From Sitta carolinensis (lineage: Eukaryota > Chordata > Aves > Passeriformes > Sittidae): a stretch of DNA of 64,000 bases. Below the pieces are notes generated by a model that ran no database searches, was not told the DNA's origin, and was given only the letters and a program-made list of their open reading frames with translations. The first letter of the stretch is position 1; the number at the start of each line of letters is the position of its first letter. Positions 1 to 13,137 of the stretch are shown one piece after another. Position numbers and translations under genes: made by a program. Where the stretch lies: positions 17,166,234 through 17,230,233 of the forward strand of contig JAVUNC010000019.1 of the NCBI GenBank assembly GCA_032173965.1. The letters are read 5' to 3'.

Positions 1-3000
1 TTCTCACAACATTTGCATCGAAATAATCTAGGTAAAAGCAGCTTGACTGGAGTTAATAATGTCCCCTCACTGAACTGAAGGTGTTTAAGCTGAAAAGAAT
101 AATTTGCCTGTGGAGAGAACTTGAGTATAAAAAAAAAAAAACAGCCAACACAAAGGGTCTTTGCACTTAGCATTAAGCATTTATCACAACTGACAATGGA
201 AAAATAAAGAAATGCCAAAAGAGAAAAAATTATTCTCAAGAGGACAAAACCAAGACTGAAGTTTAAAGTCAACCAACAGCCCGAGTCCTTCTCTTTATTT
301 ACATGTATGGGCAACTGCACCAGAACACACTCAATATAGAAATGTTTGTGCAAGAAAGGCCTTGCTGGCAATGCTGCTTGAAAAATTGTCCTAAAGGAAC
401 ATTTCTGTAAGAGACATTTTATGAAGGCAGTCTTGCTATAGCCCTAATCGCTGCAAGCAGCAAAGCACCACCTCCAGTAAAGCAGAAGCAGCAACTTTCC
501 TAGTGCAGCCCATAAAATCAGGGTAAGCAAATTTATAACAGCCTCCTACCTCAGTGCCAGACTTGTCAATATTCCCCATTTACAGCTCCTCTAAAAGGAG
601 TAATAAACCATCTGCATCTCTGTTTAAGTAAAGCTCACAGAAAACACTTCACTGGAAAGGGGACAAGAGTGTCATGTAAAGAATGCAACGAAAAATGTTT
701 CTACACTTAAAAACCCCATGAGATGAGTGAATCTGAGCTATTTATTTCATTGCCTTTTATATCTTCTCAAAACATCTTCCAAACCCCACGTACCTGGTGC
801 AGTCAGACCTTGAAGTGGAGCTGACACAGTGCAGCAAACATTTTGTTTACCAGGGACATTTGTAATTCAATTTGCAGACATTTGCAAATGTTAGCTTTCA
901 GACTGCTCTCCTAATGGGTTCTTTAACAACTCAGGAGATGCACAGGAACTGTGGATGTATTAGGATAATCACTATCAGGAGTAAATCATTCCATCTAGCC
1001 TTTTAGTAATGTTTTAGCCTCAAAATGACAAACAGGAAAAGCCACTGCAAGTAACACAGACTCCTGGTTCTAAGGAAATTTCACTGGTGGATATGTTGCA
1101 CAAGTAAGAAAACTCAGTATCCAATAATTTCTAGCTAATTTTATCCTGAAGATTTGTTGTGATGTTTGGAAAACCTCTGGATGGTTTAATTACTCCAATC
1201 TTTGTGTTGAGTGCAGATGTGCAATAACTCTCAAAGAAAACGACAGATTTTTTTTTTTAAGCAGGTAAAAAGTAAAATTAAAATTTAGTTGGCCGTAAAA
1301 TTATCATTTTGAAGAGGGTTTTAAAATAATTTTTAATATTTCTTACCAAGTTATTAATTTAAATTACCTCAGCTATCTAGCAAAAGAATCAGTCCATTAG
1401 AAATCTATTATTCCAAATAAAACTTACAGGCAACTCCAAATGTCCAAACATGCTACATACCATGCAATCATGGGATCATTAAAAAAAAAAAAAAATACAG
1501 ACTCTTCTGAGTGTGAAGAGGAACAAAAGACTTTTTAAAAGAATTCTTAATAAAAACCCTAAAAAATCCTAACTGAAACCCACCCAGCATATTTCCAGAT
1601 CCTCAAGCAACTAAGAGAGTTCAGGCACAAACTTCCAAAGCTAGAGAGAAGGAAGATTACTTTTTTCACCTTTCTGTAAAGTGTCAAAATGTAATATTAA
1701 TGCTTCCTGTTCTCAGAAAACCTAAAGAGGACTACCAAGCTATTAAACCTTCTGGTGGATCATTTGTGGTATGAGTTATTAGCATAATTGGGGGCACACT
1801 TTATTCTGACCTTTGCAAAACTTTCATTTCCCAAATGTGATAGATACAAAGTGCTTTTATAATACCAATAATGATTATTTCCTAGGGGAAACTGCCAATT
1901 ATAAGTTGGTGAAAAATGCTATATCAGATGTACATTGTGAAAATGAACACACCTACCAACAGTCAGACTAATTAAAGCCATTCTTCAAATATTAATAAAG
2001 CTTTTCCCTTCCATGAAATACAACCTGTACATTTTAGTCCAGCTCTATCCCTGTCAGGTCATTCTTTCAACAATAATAAATGTTTGATCAGTGGTTAAAT
2101 ACAGCATTTCTTCTGTATTTCTTCCCCTGGCAGTAAACCAACACATGTGGGAAGCTGTTTTACCATTTAACCACTTGACTCGAATTCACATTGTTTATAT
2201 CAAGTCATATCAAGTGCTAGCAAAAATACTCAAGATAAGGAAACAAACCTCATGTTCTGGACACAATTCTTAAAGGAAAAAAAAAAAAAAAAAAAAGCAG
2301 TAAACTGTCCAAGAGCTTGGGGCTTGGGTTTGTAATACTGACTCCAGCCCTTCTGCTGCAGCCATAGGTACAACAGGCTTCAATGGCATCATGTCCTGCT
2401 CTTGTGTCACCTGCTGTCCTGGGTCTCCTGCTGTCCTGGGTCACCTGCTGCCAGCTCCTGGGAACTGCCAGGAGAAGAAGGGACAGGCAGAGCAGAGCCA
2501 AGCCCAAACTGCTGAACACACTTACTGGGCAGAGGACACGACAACTGCCCTCCCAGCAACAGAGCATCACTTTCACAGCAAATCCAGTGCAAATTAACAC
2601 AGAAAACAGGGGTATTAATAATGAAAAAACTGATTGCAGATTATGTGTGACAATAGAAGAGCCTCCATGCTGATACACCAGTGATGAACAGAAGAAAGCC
2701 TCTGATTTCCTTCAAAATATGCGCCTGGAAACAGCCTCGAACTGCTTAACATTTTTAAAGATTAAACTTCAACTTGTTTAAACACAACTTAAAAAGAAAA
2801 AGGATTCTATAGAATTCAGGCAACAGATTGTTCAATTAAGACACGTAGAAAAGGGCTGACAGAAAAGTAATTTTAAGCCACAGAAGTTTATTGTTTGGAT
2901 TTTTCAGAATGTCCAGTTAGTTGCTTACTACATCCTTGACACAAAAGCAGACCATAAAGACCTGCAGAGAAAAAAGGAATCCTACTAGTTTTCAGAGTGA

Positions 3001-5603
3001 CAGACCCAAAAACTTTCATACAGAGTTGTATGGCCAAATGTTCACAACCAGGAGCTGGACACAAATGTGCGACCATGTGATACACTGAGGTAAGTGAAGT
3101 GCTGCTTCCTTTGTAAGGGAGGAATCTGATCAGCAGGTCATTTATAAAAACACCCACTGCAAACCAAGCATAAATGGTCAAAGTCTTCCAAGTGTACAAA
3201 ATGTACAAATGCCCAAGAAAGGGGCGCTGCAGTTCTTGAAAAAGCAGTTTATACAGCAACGCAAGAAATACTTGCAGTATCTACAGCAGCTCCAGAGGTG
3301 TCCTCCCAGCTGCTAACCCAGACTGCAAAAGATCTCTCAATGATCATGTTTTCAATCTGAATTCTCAGTCTGGTATAGACCAAAGAGCAAAAAAGTGCAG
3401 TCATGAAATCGAAGTAAATTTGCTTGCTACTTGTCATTCTAATGTTCCACAAGTCTTATTAGTTTTGAGAGGAAGAAACGACAGCTAAAATATCAACAAC
3501 TGCAAAGTGGCATGTGTGTTGTTAAGCACTAAACAGCATTCCCTATTTGTCTGCCTTTCCCCTTTGGGTACAGAAAATAACTAGACAGCAGTCTCATCAC
3601 TCCACATACTGTACCTTTCAAAACTTGGCACAGCATCTCTTACACATTGTGTTTCAGATCAAACAGCTCAATACATGCTTCAGAGATTTGGCAGCAGTTC
3701 TTTTGGGAGTTATTTCCTACTTTTCTGGCTTATGCAACCTGTCAATTTGGAAAATTTACACTTAGTAGATCCCAAACATGCACACAGAGAAAGAGGAAAT
3801 CGTAATAACCACGATTATAAATGAAGTTTTGAATGTCCATTTGATTTGCCACAGGTATTTCCATTGCCTCCAAGAAATCATTCTGATGTGGAAGAGCACA
3901 TGCATCTCCTCAGCCTGCAGTTTTTACAGGTACTGTGATCAAAAGGGATTAGTTTGGGTAAGCAGCTGCAGTGGGGCAGACTCCATAACACACACACACT
4001 CCCCATTCTCTACTGTAACACTCCCTTTAAGAGCAAAATTACAACAGATAAGATAGGAACAGTAGAACAAAAGCAAGCTCTGGGAAAGCCAGAAGATACT
4101 GAGAAGTTTTGCCTTTGATTAGCATCTGTTTACAGATTTATGGTTTTTTTACATTCAACCAAACATTGTTCTTCCATATTAGACCACAAAAGCAGTAAGA
4201 GCAAACATCCCTCTGAAATTTTCCCTAATTTTACAGTTTAAAGTAGCTGAAAGAACTGGAAAAAAGAAAAATCCTTTCAAATGCATTTTTTGGCAATAAT
4301 TTAGTAATTTTCTTTTTTGGCTTTGCCAGAAAACAGTAGGGGTTAAACATGAATACACTGTTCATGTGACATAAGAAGACACATTAGTTTAAAAGAGAGC
4401 ATCCAACAGGCCAGCAATCTTTCTGTATCAATAGTAGGTCTTGGCAGATAGTTTCAACAGGAGAAGAGAGTCAGAAATGAATAAAACATTTTGTCCAAAC
4501 TCAGCTGTGCATGACCTCTTGCTTTCTTTCCCACCACATAGGTATTTCCTGTATCTGACACTTTTATTATTACATTTCCCACTTTCGCTACCTTGCTTCC
4601 TTTATCTTGCAGCTCTCCCCATACTTTTCAGATCATCCTGCTTATTCTTTCACTCTCCATTTCTCTCATAATTGGCCTCAGTTGAAGTCAGGGGCAAAAA
4701 TCCCACTGATCTGTCAGCAGTGGTATCCCTTGGGAACGTGGGAATGTCACTCACCATCTCTGCCACCACGGCCCTCCAGCTCTGGCACTGAGCCATGCCA
4801 GCTTTGGGTAGGCTGAGAAACAAGGAAGGGAAGAGTTTCCTTTCTCCACTCTCTCCATTGGCAGACACACACTCCTGCTGGATAATTACAGCAGGCTCTT
4901 GTGCTCTGGTTTGCTCCTGGACCAAATACAATCCACTAAGAAAACAACCAGAAAAAAGGAAAGAAGGGGGAGAGGGGAAGCCATAAAGAACCCCAGTATG
5001 GCTTAGAGAGCTGAACCTGAGCAGAACAAAATGGTTTGCGGGAGCCTCACTTCCTTCAGGTTTTATTGAGGCCAAACAGTACCTTATGCCACTTTGTGTC
5101 TCATTTTCTGACCCGTTCTTCCCACACTCTGCACTTTTGGATACAAAATCAGGTCTTTGCACACTTTGAAAGAAAGAGGTTTAACTTCAGGCATTGATGA
5201 AATAGAAATTTTGAATAAAAAAACATTGTGACTTAGTTCTTTACATAATCTTTTCAAAAAACAGCAAATATTCTTTCCTTCCTGGGGAATGGCAGATAAA
5301 TCTTTTAGGGGATTGTTCACAAAGCAGTCAGTTAAAGAAATACGCAGACAAAGAAAACAACCTTTCTCAGCTTAAGACAGCTCTTATCATAAACAACTAA
5401 AATTTACAGGAGCCAAGATTTGTTTCCTCCCTTTTTTTGCATTAGAACGTCTGATGATTCAGGTGTGGTTTCAGAAAGACCTTCCACAGACCAGTCTGAG
5501 GCAGGAGTCTGGTGAACTTTGGAATCCTCTCCAGAAGTCCACCACTCATTCTTTCAGAGTTAACTTTTGCTCTGGCATAAAAAACTATTAATAAAAAGAA
5601 AAA
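1..5603. other. Non-coding sequence, probably intron of the minus-strand gene
   Basis: AT-rich, with stop codons in all frames and only short random reading frames. It contains several A-runs (around 130, 1480 and 2278) and a short 17-bp tandem repeat near 2411. An isolated minus-strand donor-like site lies near 793 (CAG followed by GTACGT), but no good acceptor pairs with it. I see no convincing exon. Placement inside an intron is inferred from the CpG-island exon 1 near 29.4 kb and the candidate exon at 9807-9866, both on the minus strand, so transcription would run leftward through this stretch. Confidence 0.4.
2411..2462. repeat. Short 17-bp imperfect tandem repeat
   Basis: The motif CTGCTGTCCTGGGT recurs at 2411 and 2428, with a degenerate third copy from 2445, giving a 17-bp period. 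It lies in a local GC-rich patch (about 2330-2560). It is too short to call a minisatellite locus with confidence, but the period is read directly from the sequence. Confidence 0.6.
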
Positions 5604-5962
5604 AATCACAGAATTATGGAATACTTTTGTTTGGAAAGAGCCTTTAAATATCATCTATGTAATGAGCAAGGATACCTTCAACTAGACCAGGTTGCTCAGT
5701 GACCAACCCAGCCTAACCTTGAAGGTTTTCAGGAATGGGGCACCCACAATCTAACTGGGAAACCTGTTCCAGTTTTTCACCATCCTCGTAGTAAAAAATC
5801 TTTTCCTTATGTGTTGCCTAAATATACCCAGTTTCAGTTCAAAGCCATTATCCATTGACCTTTCACAAGACCCTACTAAAAAGCTTGTCTTCATCTTTAA
5901 GACCCTCTTAAACAGTGAAAGGTGGCAATAAGATCCCCCTGGAGTCTTCACTTCTCCAGATC
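5604..5962 (-). mobile_element. CR1 LINE, truncated 3' end
   Basis: Read on the plus strand, this starts with the reverse complement of a CR1 tail (AATCACAGAATTATGGAAT). It continues through landmarks typical of the avian CR1 3' end: a segment resembling ACTAGACCAGGTTGCTCA, then a GGCACCCACA block, then a stretch ending in CTTCTCCAGAT. The element is therefore inserted on the minus strand. Like most CR1 copies it is 5'-truncated, here to about 360 bp, so it keeps only the distal end of ORF2 and the 3' UTR. It has diverged considerably and encodes nothing intact. The family assignment rests on recognising the consensus. The exact subfamily is not determined. Confidence 0.9.
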
Positions 5963-8900
5963 AGAAATTACTTTTTAGAATGTTATTTATTGGGTCTACT
6001 TTTGGGCCAGCTCAGTCCTTGATTCACTTTCAAACAGGCTTCTGGTGTGAACAAGCATCCAGGGACAAGAAATTAGTCTCCATTCTCACTCCCAGCCTCT
6101 ATCTTCTTTATAACAAGCATCAGTTTAAATGTACATGAAACTACAGAGAACCTGAAAACCGAGACAGTCACAACGGCCATAAATTATCAGTATGCTTTTG
6201 TTATCACTTGCTTTTTAGCTCCCAGAGCTCTGCCTCCTCTCTAAACCAACAGTCTTTCTCAGGCTGAGACCTTTGCCACTATATACATTTTCTGCCCCTT
6301 CCATGCTCACCTCTCTTACATAAATGTCTGCACAATGGTGGATTTTGCTGTAATTAAACCAGTTTTCCAAAGGAAAGCACAAAGACAACAACATGATCAC
6401 AAGCAGCAGGGAACATTTGGAAAACAATACTTCATCTGGATGCAGTAAGCTTCATTTATTTTTCTTTTGCCTCTCTATTTTTGTTTTATACTGTTGACTC
6501 CAAGTTTTAATGACCGAAGATATTTTAAGCGTTCCTGACCTAGAAATGTGCTAAGAATAAGAGAACTTTATTATAAGGAAAACATTGGCCATCTGAAGAG
6601 AAACTCAGCGTATACCCCACCTTAGTGAGCTATGCATGTTGCTTTTGAACAACAGATAAGTTTTCAGACCTAAAAGAGCTCAATTTCCAGAAGACAGAGA
6701 TAACATGGATAAATAGGATAGGCTGTAGGATTCAATGGACATGATTAAGGGAACAGTTGGGGGATTCATGGCTAAAATGGATGCAAAATCCAGCTCAAGT
6801 GGAAAATATCCCCACAAAATGTTAATTGCTGTGTTTTCAGGGATAGTAAGATGTTATCCAGTGGAGACAGAGCCTAAAGTTAGGAGTGAAAACCTCTTTA
6901 TTTTGACAACAGCAATCTGAGCAAATAGCTTTGGTCTCTAACCAGAAGGGCTACATTTCTTTATTCCATCCCCTATAAAGTGTCACTTCCATTTCGGATC
7001 AGTTACCAGGCCCCTTATAATGACCAGGCAGCAAATACTTTGGGACTAAAACTCATCCTAAATTATGCTCAGTAGGTGTGAGAGTTCCACCCTGGCACAA
7101 GAAAAACAAGTGCAAAATGTTTCTGTGATTGCAGCAGGTAGGTTACACAGAAAGAACTTCATCAAGTTTTGGCCAAGGAATGCTGCTCTTAGCTCCCCTA
7201 CTCAGAGAAACAGTGACACACCAGTACCCACCCCGAAGAACACAGGTAATTTAACCAAAAACACCCATGTCAAATATTCAGACTCTGTCCTTCACAAAAA
7301 AAGTCTGCAATTCTGTAAATATACCACAGGGATCTTATTTCACCTCCATAAAAATCAACTATGAAGTGTCGATGAATAAAATCAATGAGCTGTGATGAAC
7401 AGTGTATTGTTTAAATTATTATTCCAATCCCAGTGAACATCATGTCCAGTTTTACACTACAAACTTGAACAGGATTCAGCCCTCCCTCCTTTCAACAGTG
7501 TTGGAAACTATGGTTTATTTAAAGGATTTTCTTTGGCTAGTTTTCTCTTCAGCTCAATCTCTTTCAGACTAGGAGAGGGGTCAAAGTTCCTGCAGCTCCT
7601 GATTATTCAATAACATGACTAATGCTCTCCTAAGGGGAACATGATTACAGGTAAATGATGTGTTATGATAAGGCACCATCTCCCATTTGCACAGCCCTGT
7701 CCTCCCACCCACCACTATGTAAACAGAATAAACCTTTAAGGATGCAATGCCTGACCTCATCTCCTGAAGAAATACTGCCTGGAATCACACTCTAATGAAA
7801 CACAGGATAGCACAGAATGGCCCCATTTAATCTTTAACAATATGATATTTTAACAGGCTTCTACCCAGAAAACCTCTCCCAGGCATCCTCAGGGCAACCA
7901 GTATTAACTGCAGCATGCTGTACACAGACCCTAAAACTGGCTGTACAAATTGTGGCTGCCTGGGACTACTTTTGTTTTGTTACTGAGCCAAGTTCTCCTC
8001 ATATTTACTTGATGCAAAAATTCAGAAGTTCTGAAATTTGCTGTTCCTTTTTTTAACAAAGTTTTGAGGTCTTTGACTTTAAGGATGGTACGTAAAGCCT
8101 ATGGCATATCCTTCATGCTGTGTTTAAATGGTTAAAAAGAGGATCCAGTGGAAAATGAAAAGCAACGTCCCTAACTTCCTTCACTAAGTCCAAAGAGGCT
8201 TTTCCCTCTAATATTTTCTCTTATTTTGAAGGCATCAAATGTAACAGACACTCTAGGTAAACTCATTCATCTCCTATTCCTTTATCAATTTTAACAAATG
8301 GACCAACAGTTCTGCCATTAATGGGAATTCATTCTAAATCTCTTACTAGCAAGATTTCTACTGTTGCACCTGGATAAGAAGTCAGGCCTATCTGTATTTT
8401 CAGACCATTGCTCTACAAAGATATTTACAGAAGTTTCTACTTTCCAAGAAAGTTATTTCTGGCCAATGTAGGCTTATTTTTTTCTTTTTTAATTATTTTA
8501 AACTGTACTTGTGCCCACAGAAGAATTATTTTTATCAGTTACAAATAAACAAACCAACAGTGACAGAACACCAGGTCACAGTGCAACAGATTCCCAAATG
8601 CTTGTGGCATACACTACATGGATAAAGAACAAACCAGGAGTGAAAAACAAGGAAAACAAGTCTGTTTTAATCACTAATGCCAAGGTAGGATAGGTAGAGC
8701 ACTGCCTACACCCCTTGTATCATTACTTCTAATTCTACAAATCTAGATAAATGCCATAACCGCATCCTTTGGTGTCAATGACTTGCCCTGCAGTGAAATT
8801 TTCCTACTAAAGATCCCTTTAGAGCAGACCCATCAGCAACTGGAATCCTCATCCAAGATTTCTCACATGATTTCATTTCAGACGACAGGGGAGGATTCTC

Positions 8901-9806
8901 ATGTGAATTTAAGTGCGGTTTTAGATGAACAACAAAAAGAAAATACACCATCTCATCATTCTCACTTCCAAAAATTTCCGTAAGAAGAGCAGTGTGTGAA
9001 GTCTGCGCCCTGCTCTGTGCCTGTGCAGTAGGACAGGAACCAAAGAACTCCTCTAAGCTAAGCTTGAGGTCTCAGTCAAGATTAACTAACATTTGCACAA
9101 CTTTTTGAGCCTGCTCAAGGCCTGGACTGCTAAAGCAATTGGAATTTTGTGTCAGCTTGGTGCTTCTGGAGGAAAAGTCGTTTTCAGACAGCAGAGCCTA
9201 ATAGGGTAAGAATCTTTTACGCCAGTGGGATGGATTCAACTTAACTCAGATTAGGAAGAGAAAATAAATTGGTATGCAAGTGACCCATTCCTGAATACTA
9301 AAAAAAGTAAAAAACTTGTTCACCACAAATGTAAGGTGAGAAGAATCTGCTGGAACCACACCAAAGCTCCAGAACTTAAACTGACTTTGCAGCTGTTTAG
9401 GAATGGTTATCACTGGAGTTTATTTGGCCTGAGGGGAGACACAAAAAAGAACCATTTCTACTCATCCATACTTTCCAGAACGTTAGGCTTCAAACAGAAA
9501 AGGCCTCTGAGAACACTGAATACCCTTACCTGCCTGTGTCTGACCAACCTCACATATACACACTTCCTTAATGTCAGGATATCTGCTTTCAGAAGAGCAT
9601 GGCATCCTCTGAATTTGCAGTTATGACCTAAATTTCTAGTAATTTCTCTCCTCTCATGAACCCCAGCCACTGCTTTTTCAGAACACATTTTTCATTCTAC
9701 TGATATGGACAGTGCAGCATTGCAATGATAAATCATATTTTACACGTGAAGTAGAGGATCTGGTAAAAAACAGAATTAAAATGTTAAAAGAACAGAAAAT
9801 GCATAC
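5963..9806. other. Non-coding sequence, probably intron
   Basis: Low-complexity AT-rich DNA without recognisable repeats or coding potential. Reading frames such as those near 7065-7364 and 8783-8983 have no supporting splice sites, no recognised domain and ordinary intergenic composition. I see no RNA gene. If the exon at 9807-9866 is real, this would be the intron downstream of it on the minus strand. Confidence 0.4.
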
Positions 9807-9866
9807 CTTTTGAAAATCAGAAACTGTTCTGTAGAAATTCACATTGTAGAAAATGTCTTCCTTTCC
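9807..9866 (-). CDS. Candidate 60-bp internal coding exon, gene not identified
   Basis: On the minus strand a very strong acceptor precedes this segment: about 27 nearly pure pyrimidines ending in TTTTAAG. A good donor follows it (CAAAAG then GTATGC). The 60 bases between are a multiple of three and are open in only one frame. That frame encodes 20 residues beginning GKEDIFYN and ending SDFQK; both other frames contain stops. Splice phase would be 0 at both ends. The peptide is rich in aromatic and charged residues, as expected of a folded domain, but I do not recognise the protein. It lies about 19.5 kb downstream of the exon-1 donor at 29362 on the same strand, so it could be an early coding exon of the same gene. 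A chance splice pair is the main alternative. Confidence 0.45.
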
Positions 9867-10271
9867 CTTAAAAGAAAGAAAAAAAAGAAAAGCTTTAGTT
9901 GTGCATATTCATATTTAATTACCTAATAAAATCACTGTAAGCTACTTCAAAACCTTCTTTTTCCCCCAGAAATAATATCTCCTTATGGATCAGAATATTT
10001 ACACTACAGCAAACAAACACTGTGTTATTTGAAGTTAATTTTATTTTGAAATTCCTGTTATTTAAACAGAAGCATCATAGCTGCAGGTGACACAAACACA
10101 TGGTAGCCATTCTTCCAAGCATTTAAAACTAGAAAGCCACACAATGGGGAGACCAAGGATGGAACAGTGTGTCAGGAGCAGGGAAAATAAAGCATTTTTG
10201 TTTTGAGACATATAATCAGGTCTCTTTATCATCCCAGCTTTGGGTAAAAAGTAAATTATGCCATTGTTTTA

Positions 10272-10335
10272 TATTTTTTTATATATATATCCTCTCCATA
10301 TATATTTCCAACATATATTTCCATATATATTCCAA
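10272..10335. repeat. AT-rich low-complexity tract with recurring CATATATATTTCC
   Basis: After a TTTTTTATATATATAT run, the motif CATATATATTTCC recurs with small changes about every 17-18 bases, near 10298, 10314 and 10322. It looks like a degenerate short tandem repeat grown from a TA microsatellite. It has no coding content. Confidence 0.5.
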
Positions 10336-13090
10336 TGTATTTCCTCCAATGCTTTTGCCAAGACTTTGGGAGGATGAAAGCATCCACTTCTTCTGTCTTT
10401 CCCCATTTTTGGAGGGGAAGAGGCAGCACAACACTTCTGTAACCTCTGAGCAGTACAAGTGGCATTACTTTTTACCCCTCTTTTTCTCAAATGCACAAAG
10501 CCAATTGATTTCCATCTCTAAGACCTTAAAATGGACACGAGCACAACAGCCCCTCAGCAAGCACAGCAGCAGGTTTACCCAAACAGGAAAGAAAATGACA
10601 AAAGAGTGCTTAAAAATGAAATCAAATCCAAATTCAAATTAGAAATCCATGTTTTATAAGAGACTATATTTATATAAAGAAAAACAAGTGTCTTCAGCAT
10701 TATTGAAAATAATACAAAATTGACTGTTGCTTTTTCAAATTAATTTCTCTCAAGAGCTCCTGCACATTAGGTCAGAAGCTGTATTTTTCTCTCTTCCATC
10801 AAGCTTCATCTTCCTCCCTCTATGGAAAAAATAAACTGAAGCCTAGTTGAGAACAATATCAATATGCACTAGGTGCATATACAGAATTCAATTTGACTTG
10901 ATACTCTTCAGTTTTATGAGGTTTAAGTTTTATGAGAAGGATGAAAAAATAAAAAGAAAGAAAAAAAGCTCAATATTAGAAACAGATTGTAGAAAACAAG
11001 TGTCTCAGCCAAGGGAAGCCAGAGCATGTTGTGGGTCTAGCATTTGCTTTGAGAACTCATGGTACATAAAACACCCCGAGTATGAGACCAGAGGGACTGA
11101 GAACCACAGCAATCACAATTACAGCAATGAGGACAGTTAAAGAAAATACTTTCCTCCTCGGTTGAATCCTCCCAAAGTTGCCAAAAAAGTCTATTAAAAC
11201 AGAAGTTGTTCCAAATCATAAATAGCAATGCTGAGAGGACGATGGCTACATACTTTGTTCTCATTAAATATTGACAGCACGCTCTTCTAGTAAGAGACTA
11301 CACGGTGATTTCAATTCTCTTTTTTTTTAAGTTATTTGTTTAATGCCTCCAACTCTTTCATTTTGCTAGTGCACTTCCAGACTGACCTCAGCAGTCTGGT
11401 CCTAATTCCATGACAAGATATCGCTGGGTCACCAGGACTTCGCAGCTTCACACAAAAGCATCCTTACACTTACTCCTGGGTCAACTAGAGCCAACTTCAT
11501 GCTAAAATAAACTCCCTGTTCAAAACACATCTGTGCTGGGAAAACAAAGACATGACAAGAATATTGTCAAGCATATGGACTACTCTGTTAATCCGCAAGA
11601 AGAGATGCACCTCAGGCATTTTTGCTCTCTTGCAGATTGCGGTCAGATTTCAACAGGGTTACATCAGCGTAGGATCCGGCCCAGCTCCACTGGAATCAGG
11701 AGCATCCCACCAGCCCTAATGCACATTCCAGAACCTGCTGCCCAACTGCTTTTAATCAGCTACAGCTTTCTGGGCAGAATTGCCACTGGGCTCTGAAATT
11801 TCTCGTGTTCCATGTAAACACATGAGTACAATCTCATAAATTTAATGAAGAAAATCAGTTTCTTTTTAGTTATGCAAATACCAAAAATCTCTCTCTCTCT
11901 GCCTTTTCACCAGTTAAGTATTTCTTCAGAAGCTTGTTTGTGTCCAAAATCTCCAGTGGCCCTTTCAGCAAGACTGTAAATTCTTTGAGGGAAACACTTG
12001 GAGCCAAAGTGAAGCCTCCCTTACAGAAACACTGAGCAGTCTGTAATTCCCAGTGACAGAAAAACTGATGGAGGAAAGGACAGCGGCCACAGCCTCAGGT
12101 TTGCCCCTCGTCCCAGAGCTGGGTGTGAAGGCTAAAATACAAAACCCCTACAATTTTCATTTTTCTCATGTTCAAAAGAAAAAGAAAATTATTTAAAATA
12201 GTGAATAAGTTGGTCTTCAGTATCTTGATGCCTGCTTTTTTTTTGTAAAGGATCTTGAATTTGATATTCCTTGCTCCCTGAACACCTAACCAGATATCGC
12301 AGGTTTTCAGCTGCACCTGATCACCAAGGCAGGTGTAGAGGCATCAAATTCTGATGTGCCCAGTGTTCATTCTGGCCAAAACACACATTTCTTCACTACT
12401 GTTTAGTAAAGCAGAACATGTTTCTTCACTTGTCATCTGGCCTTTCCTGTCACCTTAAATACACCCTATGGTTTCTTCTCTCTTCACGACTTAACCCCTT
12501 ATAACCTACCAGGAGAAGATGTACTTTTGCAAAAGACCCAGCTAAATCATAATAATCCTTCAAAAGAATGGATTACCTTCATGACAAGACTCTGGGCTTG
12601 TCAACAGATTTTTTTTTTTTAATTTTTATTTTCAAGCAGAAAACAAGTTTCCATCCACAGGGATCCATCATTCATGGTTCTTTTTCATGTGTCACTCTGA
12701 AATGTTCACAGAGAATAACCTGACAGAACACACTTCTGTAAGTCTATGACTTTCCCATTGATGGACATTTGGTTAAGATAATCACCTCCTTCAGCAACCC
12801 TGAGTATAACTTTAGAATTCCAATAAGGACCTTTTGCCTCATTCTAATTAAAAGCGAAGTACAAGCACCCAATTTAGAAAAGACCATTAGAGTCTTAATT
12901 TAAACATGACAATTTTAGTCTGTCAATATACTGAAATGATCATTACCTACCAAACCTTCACTCATTTTGTGCCCAAAAGGAACTTCAACCATAGCTCATT
13001 AGTTAATTTTAGACACACAACTATTAACATTTTTCAGACATGATTTACCTGTATATCCCTAATCTGGATGTGTAGTTTCTAAAAGGGTCC

Positions 13091-13137
13091 TTTCTTTCTT
13101 TGTTTTTTTGTTTTTTTGGTTTGTTTTTTTTTTTTTT
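13091..13137. repeat. T-rich simple repeat
   Basis: Nearly uninterrupted thymines with scattered C and G. It begins as TTTC units, becomes GTTTTTTT units and ends in a run of 14 T. It could be the reverse-strand poly-A tail of a retrotransposed copy, but the neighbouring sequence shows no recognisable parent gene. Confidence 0.7.

Noticed and set aside
793..880. Minus-strand donor-like site CAG/GTACGT
   Set aside because: No acceptor with a pyrimidine tract lies within a normal exon length, and all frames upstream of it contain stops.
2275..2297. A-run as the tail of a processed pseudogene
   Set aside because: The sequence upstream shows no coding remnant or polyadenylation signal in the right place. 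Simple A-runs are common across this window.
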